From NCBI GenBank assembly GCA_016839655.1, contig JAEOTW010000127.1, forward strand, positions 1 to 16,631: a stretch of 16,631 nt of DNA. Reading direction: 5' to 3'. This document shows, piece by piece, positions 7,093-14,600 of the stretch. How positions within the stretch are numbered: position 1 is the first letter of the stretch; every line of letters begins with the position of its first letter. The notes under the pieces were generated by a model that made no database searches, had not been told where the DNA came from, and saw only the letters and a list, made by a program, of their open reading frames with translations. Source of the stretch: Promethearchaeota archaeon (lineage in GTDB: Archaea > Asgardarchaeota > Lokiarchaeia > Sigynarchaeales > SOKP01). The position numbers and the translations under genes were made by a program.

Positions 7093-8220
7093 TTAAATTT
7101 CAGTTAAGTTATCAGTGGATTCAATCCTCGTTTTAGTTCCTAACCATGCAAAGAGAATAATAATCATGGCACTACTAATTATTATAATAACAAAATACAG
7201 TAGAACATTAAAAGCGAGCAATCCCATACTTACAAAGACTAATTCCAGCATCCAAGGAATGAATACAATCATAATTCCAATAATGATAAATCCCAAAAAC
7301 CCAAATAAGGTCTTATTAGGAGTCTTTTTCCTGATGATTTCTATCCATTCAGCAGTGTGTTTCTTAAAGATTTGCCATAACCCATATAGTATAACTCCAA
7401 TTCCCACAATGAATATTGCCCAATAAATTACGTTATAACTTAAAGTCACCGCACTGTTACCTATTAAGACAATTAAAGGTCCTGTAAAGGAAATAAAATT
7501 CAGTACTCCATGTATTACTATGGGAAAGAGAATATTTCTGGTTAAAACATAGATTAAACCCATTGAACATCCCATTAAAAACACTGCTACTACATGTAAT
7601 ATCCCCCCAGAAAGATTACCACCTGCTAAATCTCCTGGTAAATGTGCTATAGCGAATAAAAGACTCGAAGATATTATTGCTGTTAGCGGTCTCATTCCTC
7701 TTTTCTCCAATTGGGGGATCAATATTCTACGGTAAACTAATTCCTCGTAAATTGGTGCTCCTACTGTAAGTGGGAGATAATAAATAAAAATATTTAAAGG
7801 ATTAGTTAGATGTCCTGGATTTAACATAATACCTGTATATCCACTTAGAGGGTTCAAATTAAATAAACTAATTAGATAGAATAAAGCTAAGTTAGTGCTT
7901 ACTACTATTGTAAAAGTAGCACATATAAGAAGTATAGTTCTTATAGAATTGGATATTGTTAACTTATGAAATTCTACTGTTTTTGATTTAAACACAGGAA
8001 TGAATATATAATAAATTAAGAATATACCAATGATTTGCGAAATAAGCAATATCACAAGATTTGTTATGACTAGATCTAATGGAAAAGAAGGACCAATTAA
8101 TACGATGACAAGTGAAATTATTAGGGATAAAACATCTAATAACAATCCACCTGTTCCAATCACCATTAAGGGTTTAAAGAAATTCAAAAATTTGCCATTT
8201 TCCTCTTTAATTATAACCAT
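7093..8220 (-). CDS. CPBP family intramembrane metalloprotease (Abi/Rce1-like)
   Basis: A 375-residue protein with about eight membrane helices and all three conserved motifs of the CPBP (CAAX protease and bacteriocin-processing) family: EEXXXR as EELVYR (159-164), FXXXH as FAIAH (189-193) and HXXXN as HGVLN (237-241). These residues form the glutamate/histidine active site, so it is probably an active protease facing the membrane. Family members cleave prenylated proteins, membrane anchors, or peptides linked to bacteriocin maturation and immunity. ATG 8220 starts one base after the TAA stop of the small upstream gene, with GGAGGAG further upstream. It lies in the ABC exporter operon, so a role in processing or releasing an exported or membrane-bound peptide is a reasonable inference, not shown. 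Confidence 0.9.
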   Translation of the reverse strand: MVIIKEENGKFLNFFKPLMVIGTGGLLLDVLSLIISLVIVLIGPSFPLDLVITNLVILLISQIIGIFLIYYIFIPVFKSKTVEFHKLTISNSIRTILLICATFTIVVSTNLALFYLISLFNLNPLSGYTGIMLNPGHLTNPLNIFIYYLPLTVGAPIYEELVYRRILIPQLEKRGMRPLTAIISSSLLFAIAHLPGDLAGGNLSGGILHVVAVFLMGCSMGLIYVLTRNILFPIVIHGVLNFISFTGPLIVLIGNSAVTLSYNVIYWAIFIVGIGVILYGLWQIFKKHTAEWIEIIRKKTPNKTLFGFLGFIIIGIMIVFIPWMLELVFVSMGLLAFNVLLYFVIIIISSAMIIILFAWLGTKTRIESTDNLTEI

Positions 8221-8221
8221 T

Positions 8222-8440
8222 TTACAAATTCTCCTCCAATTGATTTTTGCTTAATATATCATTATTATGATTTTTATCAAGGCGATACCTGATTAGAAAT
8301 CCAATATTCAACACTAAAGATATTCCAGTAAATACTCCTTCAAAGAAATCTAATAAAGCGATATTTGCTGAAATTGTGCCCAAAATTATAGCTATTGCCA
8401 TGGAAAACATTCCAATTATAAACATAGACTCTTTCTTCAT
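8222..8440 (-). CDS. Small two-helix membrane protein of unknown function (72 aa)
   Basis: Two hydrophobic helices at about 5-26 and 31-50 are followed by a polar, charged tail (RYRLDKNHNND...LEENL), which suggests a hairpin with both ends in the cytoplasm. I do not recognise a family. ATG 8440 is the first start after a promoter-like region, and the stop is one base before the protease start, so this is the first gene of the protease/ABC operon. A small membrane protein in this position could be a subunit, a regulator of the protease, or an immunity factor. None of these is supported beyond context. Confidence 0.72.
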   Translation of the reverse strand: MKKESMFIIGMFSMAIAIILGTISANIALLDFFEGVFTGISLVLNIGFLIRYRLDKNHNNDILSKNQLEENL

Positions 8441-8470
8441 ATTTAACCTAACCTAAATTGAATTGTTTAA

Positions 8471-8480
8471 TAATATATGA
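8471..8480 (-). promoter_or_regulatory. Possible TATA box of the protease/ABC operon
   Basis: TCATATATTA on the minus strand lies 31-40 bases before ATG 8440, which would place the transcript start within about ten bases of the start codon. The ribosome binding site is weak (AGGTTAGGTT), consistent with a short-leader message. Confidence 0.4.
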
Positions 8481-8502
8481 TTTATTTTGTTTTTTATCCA
8501 TC

Positions 8503-8520
8503 AGGACTTTCTTAAGTCCT
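8503..8520. promoter_or_regulatory. Perfect inverted repeat upstream of the ABC operon
   Basis: AGGACTT-TCTT-AAGTCCT is a perfect seven-base-arm inverted repeat about 25 bases upstream of the operon's TATA candidate. It has no adjacent U-tract on either strand, so it fits a regulator-binding site better than a terminator. Confidence 0.35.
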
Positions 8521-8681
8521 AATTTATTAATATGAATCTTTCTATTTAAAGCTTTGTATCACAGAGTGGTGTCCAATATAGAGTATAATCTGTAACAAAG
8601 TATACCTTTTTAGATGAAAATATAATTAACTATCTATCTTAAGAACACTATTGAGATCTTAAAGGCTTTAAAAGGTGGGAA

Positions 8682-8738
8682 ATCTAAAAAAAGATTATTT
8701 GTTCTTTCAAAAAAACAGATTTTATTATAAAAAAAAGA
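8682..8738 (-). terminator. T-rich termination region after the hydrolase gene
   Basis: On the minus strand directly after the TAG... end of the gene at 8739, there are three successive T-runs (TCTTTTTTTTATAA, CTGTTTTTTTG, AATCTTTTTTTAGATT). The last is also a short inverted repeat (AATCT/AGATT). Repeated U-tracts are the usual archaeal intrinsic termination signal. Confidence 0.55.
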
Positions 8739-9737
8739 TTATAGGTGAAACTCCGTACCTGTTACTCCTATTGCGTGAGAAGGATGTCGAGCCATTATTT
8801 TATTAAAATTAAAGCCAGTACAATGCATACCACACACAACTTCTGGATTTAATTGTTCAATAAACTCTACTTTTTTCTCGATTAACTCTTCTGGATTCCA
8901 CTCTTCATGAAAACCTCCTATAACGCCATAAACCTGATTAATTCCTGTAATTTTTTGAGCATGCTTAATTGTATTGATTATCCCGCAATGACCACATCCA
9001 GTGATTATTACTAATCCCTTACCTTTAATATTAATATAAACTGAGGTTTCATCTCTAAAGGTATGTTCTATAAATTCCTTCCTACTTTTCATTATATAGA
9101 GTCCTTTAGTTATTTCTCCAGTATCAGCTAATTCAATTTCACCACTAGTTATAATCCCTTCATATAATTTAACAGGTTCACTAGTTTCAATAATCTTTAC
9201 TCCATTTTGATTAGCAAGATTCATAATTACAGTTTTATTCAGAGCTGGCATTTTTCTATTCAGGGCAAAATCTTCTTTACGAGTTTTTAAAGCCATTGGT
9301 AATTCTTCAGCTGGAATTGCCTCTCCTGATTTTGTCATCGCACCATAAAACTGTTCATAACATAGGGGATTAATATAAAATTCTGTATCTTCTTTTAATA
9401 AAGGTAACACGTTTGCTAAGCTCCCAAAATGATCAAAATGTCCATGAGTTAAAATCATTTTATCAACGCTACTCAAATCAATGCCAAACTGCTTAGAGTT
9501 TTCAATAACTGTACCTACTAATCCTCCCGTGTCAATTAAGATATTATGGCTTTTTTCTCCATTATTAATTTTAATAATCATTGCCAAGCCATGTTCTCCA
9601 GCAGCTCTATTTGCTGCGGCTCCAGGATACTTAACTTTATCTACTAAATTCATCTTCGGTAAAATTGTAAGGTTAACTTCATTTGTAGTGAGGACTTTAA
9701 TCATCAAATTACCTGACTCGATACTTCCTATTTCCAT
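8739..9737 (-). CDS. Metallo-beta-lactamase-fold hydrolase, COG1237 type (332 aa)
   Basis: The metal-binding motif HGHFDH (98-103) follows LIDTGG (67-72). Further ligands or motifs are GCGHCGIINTI (247-257), GGFH (274-277) and CGMHC (302-306). This set (AGEHGLAMII near the N-terminus, TSGEIELADTGEITKGL near 197-213, then the GCGHCGI block) marks the subfamily often labelled '7,8-dihydropterin-6-methyl... synthase' after a methanogen protein. That label is unreliable here because nothing else of methanopterin synthesis is present. A soluble cytoplasmic hydrolase with two metal ions is expected; the substrate is unknown. ATG 9737 has AGAGGT about 13 bases upstream; a second ATG at residue 12 could also serve. 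It is divergent from the next hydrolase gene across a 185-base gap. Confidence 0.88.
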   Translation of the reverse strand: MEIGSIESGNLMIKVLTTNEVNLTILPKMNLVDKVKYPGAAANRAAGEHGLAMIIKINNGEKSHNILIDTGGLVGTVIENSKQFGIDLSSVDKMILTHGHFDHFGSLANVLPLLKEDTEFYINPLCYEQFYGAMTKSGEAIPAEELPMALKTRKEDFALNRKMPALNKTVIMNLANQNGVKIIETSEPVKLYEGIITSGEIELADTGEITKGLYIMKSRKEFIEHTFRDETSVYINIKGKGLVIITGCGHCGIINTIKHAQKITGINQVYGVIGGFHEEWNPEELIEKKVEFIEQLNPEVVCGMHCTGFNFNKIMARHPSHAIGVTGTEFHL

Positions 9738-9790
9738 ATTGATCTCTTACCTCTTTAGATTAGTTAAAAAAAATCATATTTGATTATGTA

Positions 9791-9800
9791 GTATAATTAT
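9791..9800 (-). promoter_or_regulatory. Possible promoter of the COG1237-type hydrolase gene
   Basis: ATAATTATAC on the minus strand lies about 55-60 bases before ATG 9737. The 8-mer ATAATTAT occurs at 9793-9800 and again at 9803-9810, ten bases apart, on the same face of the helix. The region is so AT-rich that the call is tentative. Confidence 0.3.
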
Positions 9801-9860
9801 GAATAATTATTCTTAAAATTTACATAATAATTAAACATCTAAATTAAGAATGTAAATTAA

Positions 9861-9876
9861 AGAAAATTATAAATAA
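9861..9876 (+). promoter_or_regulatory. Archaeal promoter (BRE plus TATA) of the plus-strand hydrolase gene
   Basis: AGAAAA followed by TTATAAATA (9868-9876) is close to the archaeal BRE/TATA consensus. A start about 25 bases downstream would leave a leader of about 25 bases that includes the AGGGATGATT ribosome binding site before ATG 9923. Confidence 0.6.
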
Positions 9877-9922
9877 ATCAAAATTAAAAGTAAATAATAT
9901 TACAAAATTTAGGGATGATTAA

Positions 9923-10816
9923 ATGACTGCGATTAGGGAAGAAGGTAAAATAAATGCTGATACGACCCTTATAGACATAAAAATGTTTGGAATACCTAAA
10001 ATAAGCGCGATTTTTCTGATTGAAACTGAAAAAAAATGCCTAATAGATGCTGGAACTCATACTGAAGCTCGAAAAATCCTAAGACAACTTAAAAACCTGA
10101 ATGCTTTTCCTCCTGATATGATTATATTGACCCATTCTCATTGGGATCATTGTCAAGCTATCCCTTTGTTACGTCAAAGAGCTAATAAAGAGGGAAGAGA
10201 CATTGAAATATATGCTTCAGCAAAAGCTATTCCAAACTTAAGGGATCAGTCCTATAATGAGGTTTTTGGAACAGGTCCTTTTAACAATATTGAAGCAGAT
10301 ATAATCCCTTTAAAAGATGGAGATATAGTTGATGTAAATGGAATAACCTTAAAAATTTTTGAATTGGAAGGGCATATGACTGATCAAATTGCAATTTTAG
10401 ATGAGAAAAACAAAAATCTGTTTATTGGAGATGCTCTAGGGGATAAGATTTCAGAAAATGTTTTTGTCCCTCCATTTTATCCTCCATATTGGGATAAGGA
10501 TAGCTTTCTTAGATCAATTGATAAATTGAAAAAAATCGATTACAACACTATATGTTTATCCCATTTTGGTTTAATTTATGGAGATGAAGCTAAAAATGTT
10601 TTAAATGAATCTGTTGCTAACTTAAATAAATGGTGGAATTTCTTTGAAGAAAATGTTAACTTTTTAGATGATATTCCTTACGTAATTAATAAAATACTTC
10701 CAGAAGTGATACCCCAATCAGAATTAGATAAATATCCTCCTAAACTTAAAGAAGCGATTGCTTTTTGGCTTGGCGAAGGATTTAAAATCGCAAAAGGCAT
10801 TGAAAAAACTCATTAA
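9923..10816 (+). CDS. Metallo-beta-lactamase-fold hydrolase, glyoxalase II-like (297 aa)
   Basis: The metal site HSHWDH (71-76) follows [10 protein letters not shown] (40-49). Other ligands are H151 in LEGHMTDQ, D170 in FIGDALGD and H214 in [10 protein letters not shown]. The complete ligand set (HxHxDH, H, D, H) predicts an active dinuclear metallohydrolase of the COG0491 type, which includes glyoxalase II and varied thioesterases and lactonases. The C-terminal part (about 225-297) is helical and includes a proline-rich [15 protein letters not shown] segment earlier (181-195) that probably lines the substrate pocket. The substrate is unknown. It starts at ATG 9923 after AGGGATGATT and has its own promoter. 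Its TAA stop overlaps the stop of the opposite-strand methyltransferase gene. Confidence 0.88.
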   Translation: MTAIREEGKINADTTLIDIKMFGIPKISAIFLIETEKKCLIDAGTHTEARKILRQLKNLNAFPPDMIILTHSHWDHCQAIPLLRQRANKEGRDIEIYASAKAIPNLRDQSYNEVFGTGPFNNIEADIIPLKDGDIVDVNGITLKIFELEGHMTDQIAILDEKNKNLFIGDALGDKISENVFVPPFYPPYWDKDSFLRSIDKLKKIDYNTICLSHFGLIYGDEAKNVLNESVANLNKWWNFFEENVNFLDDIPYVINKILPEVIPQSELDKYPPKLKEAIAFWLGEGFKIAKGIEKTH

Positions 10817-11403
10817 ATTTTTCTACAAACAAGTTCTCCTTTTCCAATAGGAACTACCAAAGCATCTACCCGCTCATCAGCTAATGCTTTATCCAACATC
10901 GGTTTTAGGGTTTCATAGTGATTAATTGCATTATCTGCGACAAGAATCCCGCCCTTAACCATGTTAGGAATGATTAGATCATAACATTCATCATATACTT
11001 CTTTCTCGGCATCTAAGAAACAAAATGAAATATTCTTATACTTAGGAATATGGTCTCTCGCATCACCTTCTATTAATTCAACCACATCTTCTACACCAGT
11101 TAATTTAAATGTCTCTTCTGCTATTTTTACTTTTTCTTTCAAAATTTCGAAGGTGATAACTTTATTTCCTATGAGTCTACATGCAAGAGTTATCCAAAGG
11201 GTAGAATATCCCGCACTCGTTCCGATTTCTAAAAATTCCCCTTTAGGGACACTTGCAGCCAAAATTGAAATAAATTTTCCTGTTTCTGGCGGAATTTGCC
11301 GGAGTCGTTCCATTCTAGGTGTTCCATCTGCTCTATCTTGAGTATCAATTTCTTCTAAATAATTCATTCTTTTTTTTATAGCTTTAGGTATATTATGAAA
11401 CAT
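10813..11403 (-). CDS. O-methyltransferase, SAM-dependent (COG4122-like)
   Basis: A class I methyltransferase of the small, metal-dependent O-methyltransferase type. Counting from ATG 11403: motif [14 protein letters not shown] (59-71), acidic ribose-binding E86 in VITFE, EGDAR (112-116), the metal-binding region [14 protein letters not shown] (129-142), [14 protein letters not shown] (149-162) with the DN pair, and the terminal strand GELVCRKI. Family members methylate catechol-type or other small hydroxylated substrates; the target here is unknown. The longest frame starts at TTG 11415, four codons upstream. ATG 11403 is preferred because it is ATG and sits a few bases downstream of the start expected from a TATA-like TCTATATCG (about 11430-11438). 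Neither start has a clear ribosome binding site. The stop overlaps that of the convergent hydrolase gene by 4 bp. Confidence 0.88.
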   Translation of the reverse strand: MFHNIPKAIKKRMNYLEEIDTQDRADGTPRMERLRQIPPETGKFISILAASVPKGEFLEIGTSAGYSTLWITLACRLIGNKVITFEILKEKVKIAEETFKLTGVEDVVELIEGDARDHIPKYKNISFCFLDAEKEVYDECYDLIIPNMVKGGILVADNAINHYETLKPMLDKALADERVDALVVPIGKGELVCRKI

Positions 11404-11493
11404 TTTCAAAGACAACTCTAGAGATCAATCGATATAGATTTTAATTAAAAATATGCAAAATAATTAATAAACCATCTTCAAAAACAATCCATA

Positions 11494-11511
11494 AGTAAAA
11501 GTTCTTTTACT
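11494..11511. promoter_or_regulatory. Palindrome in the divergent promoter region
   Basis: AGTAAAAG-TT-CTTTTACT is a perfect inverted repeat with eight-base arms. It is midway between the minus-strand methyltransferase start (11403) and the plus-strand surface protein start (11607). A related half-site, GTAAAAAC, lies at about 11520-11527. This suits a regulator acting on one or both divergent genes. Confidence 0.4.
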
Positions 11512-11545
11512 CTAATAACGTAAAAACTTTAGTTGGACAAAGCTG

Positions 11546-11554
11546 TTAAATATT
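11546..11554 (+). promoter_or_regulatory. Possible TATA box of the surface protein gene
   Basis: TTAAATATT lies about 55 bases before ATG 11607, giving an expected leader of about 30 bases that would begin at or just before the palindrome at 11579-11596. Confidence 0.38.
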
Positions 11555-11578
11555 ATTCTATCCAATATTTGTTACGTT

Positions 11579-11599
11579 CCAAAAAAATTTTTTTGGTGA
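11579..11599 (+). promoter_or_regulatory. 18-bp palindrome overlapping the ribosome binding site
   Basis: A perfect palindrome, CCAAAAAAATTTTTTTGG (11579-11596), runs into the ribosome binding site GGTGA (11595-11599), which lies seven bases before ATG 11607. In RNA it could fold into a weak A-U hairpin that pairs the first two Gs of the site; in DNA it is a strongly bent A-tract/T-tract junction. Confidence 0.5.
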
Positions 11600-11606
11600 A
11601 TCCAAT

Positions 11607-14600
11607 ATGAAAAATGAATCTAAAATAAAAATTTTAATAAGTTTAGTTATAATCCTAGCTTTCTTCTTGATAACGAGTGAACAGAAAAAAGTCGATTCTG
11701 TTAATTATGAGAATGACAACGTAAATCTATCTGACTATTGGGATCTTTCTGGTTCTCCAATCTTAATAGATAATTCCGATCCTGTTAAAGATTGGGCTTA
11801 TACAGTGTTTAATTATGATTGGTGCACAGGTTCAGGAACAGTCGAGGACCCATATATTATTGAAAATGTTACTATTAATGGACAGAATTCTGCTAATTGT
11901 ATTACAATAAGGAATTCAAATGTATTTTTCATTATTAATAATTGTACTCTCTTTAATTCTACTGGAGGCTATTGGGATGGTGGAATTAAATTAAAGAATG
12001 TAAGAAATGGAGAATTAATTAATAACAATTGTTCTGAAAATGCAGGAAATGGAATATATCTTGAAAGTTGTAGAGATATTAGTATAACCGGCAATATATT
12101 GAATAGAAACGCAAAAATGGGTATTAGGTTAAAATATAGTCATGAAAATGTAATTTCAGGCAATACTGTAGTAGATAATGATAGAGGGATTTATATTTCA
12201 GAGAGTGATGACAACATCGTATCTGATAACTATGTTTCTAAAAACGGTCATGGGATATTTAGTTCATATGGTAGTGAAAGAACTCAATATATAAACAACA
12301 TTATTTACGACAATTTGGGTGCTATAACTTTAACTCATGAATTTCATTTGGGTTGTGATTACAACTTGATTTCTAAGAACATTATTGATTCTAATACATT
12401 TGGATTGTGGGTTTCAGAGAGTCGTAGCGTTCAGATTGATAACAATCATTTTATTAATACAAATGCTTGGGGGTTATACTTACAGAATACTTTGAATATA
12501 TATATATTAAGCAATCTTTTTGAGAATCACATAGCTTATGGAAGTATTGCTATTGAAATAGATTCAGATAGTAGTAATATCATTTCATTTCTCAACAATT
12601 TTACAAATAACAATATCCATGCTAAAGATGATGGGAACAATAATCAATGGGATCATGAAAATATTGGCAATTATTGGGATGATTATCCTGGTGTTGATTA
12701 TAATGATGATGGTATTGGTGATACACCATATCTTATCTCAGGTACAGCAGGAAGTCAGGACAACTTTCCAATATGGGATGATGGATTTACTCCAATAGCG
12801 AATGATGATATTTATTCAGTAGATGAAGATAATGAACTTACAGTTTCTGCTCCAGGTGTTATGGATAATGATTTCGATGGTGATGGAGATCTAATTAGTG
12901 CTATTTTGGTTTCGGATGTTACAAACGGTACTTTAACATTTAACCCAGATGGAAGCTTTAAATATAAACCCGATACTGATTTCTATGGAGTTGATGTGTT
13001 CAAATATATAGTAAATGATGGTTTATTAGATAGCCCCATTGCTAATGTTGAGATAGTCGTTAATCCTGTAAATGATGCTCCTCCTGTGGCGGTTGATGAT
13101 ACCGCAACAACAGATGAGGATATTGCTGTTATTATAGATGTATTAGCCAACGATTATGATATAGACGGCGATCTTCTCGATGTATCTTCGTATACTGAAC
13201 CGTCCAATGGTACTTTAGTATTAAATATGGGGATATTTACTTATACACCGGATCTGCACTACTATGGTGCTGATTCTTTCATATACACAATATCTGATGT
13301 TATGGGAGGCTTCGACACTGCTACAGTATCAATAACAATTAATCCTATCAATGATGTTCCTTTAGTAATTAATTGCTCTTATTCTGTAGATGAGGATAAT
13401 GACCTTATCGTTTCTGCACCAGGTCTTTTAGCTTTCACCATTGATTTTGATGATGATCCTCTTAGCATTATTTTAGTTTCTGATGTTTCACATGGTACAC
13501 TTACATTGAATTCAGACGGCACTTTCATTTATATACCAGACCCTGATTATCAAGGCACTGATCTATTTAAATACAAGGCAAATGATGGTTTAACCGATAG
13601 TAACGTCGGATGGGTGGGTATATGGATTAATAATGTAAATGATCCTCCTGTGGCGGTTGACGATAGCGCAACAACAGATGAAGATGTTGCTGTTATTATT
13701 GATGTTTTGACTAACGATTATGATATAGATGGCGATCCTCTAAATATTGTAAATATCTTGAATATAATAGGAGGTGTAGCTATTGACAATGGAGATGGAA
13801 CCGTTACTTTTACTCCAACTCTGGATTTCATTGGTACAGCCTCTTTTAATTATACTATATCTGATATGCTTGGTGAAACTGATACAGCTACATGCACAAT
13901 AACAGTCATAGATAACACACCACCTGAATCAGTTATATATGTAGATGGTATGCTTCCATTAAATGGATGGTTTAGATCTGATGGACTTATCTCATTCACT
14001 GCTACTGACAACTATGCGGGAGTGTCTTTTATAGAGTATAGTTTTGATAGTGGTGCTACATGGGAAATTTATACAACACCATTCGAAGGTGCTCTGCATG
14101 GAATCGAAATTTGGTATAGAGCTTGGGATAATGCTGACAACGATGAGCCTATAAATATATATGTATTTCAAATTGATAAAACACCTCCTACAACCACAGC
14201 TACGTTGAGTGGTAATTTAGGAGAGAATGGATGGTACACATCAGATGTGACTGTCACATTAACGGCAACTGATGCTCTTTCAGGAGTAAATTTTATAGAA
14301 TTCAGTTATGATAATATGATATGGGAAACCTATGTATCACCTTTCACCGTTCAAACAGAGGGAATTACCATAGTATACTATCGATCCACTGATAATGCCG
14401 GATGGATCGAAACTGCTAATAGCATAGAAGTTAAAATTGATAAAACACTCCCTACAGCTACATATACATTGACAGGAGATTTTGGAGAGGATGGATGGTA
14501 TATATCAGATGTTACAGTAAGCCTTACCGGTTTTGATGCTATTTCGGGTGTAGATACCATTTCGTATGATATTAAATACGTAGATCCCCTTGGTATACCT

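Larger units (their letters stand above)
8441..8738. other. Non-coding gap between the ABC operon and a hydrolase gene
   Basis: This 298-base stretch has no frame with a plausible start and ribosome binding site on either strand. Its left third holds the operon promoter and the inverted repeat, and its right end holds the T-rich termination region of the hydrolase gene. The middle part (about 8525-8680) is AT-rich sequence in which I see no RNA gene, repeat or mobile element. Confidence 0.6.

Noticed and set aside
7115..7426. Plus-strand frames of about 60-100 codons inside minus-strand genes (also near 1791, 3200, 3734, 8030, 9481 and 11153)
   Set aside because: Each is antisense to a gene with recognisable motifs or membrane pattern and none has a convincing start signal.
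8739..9737. Role of the COG1237-type hydrolase in methanopterin synthesis
   Set aside because: The family label comes from one methanogen annotation. No other gene of that pathway is in the window, and the motifs only define a metallohydrolase.
9793..9810. Two ATAATTAT copies ten bases apart as an operator
   Set aside because: The 8-mer is AT-only and common by chance here; it is mentioned only with the promoter candidate.
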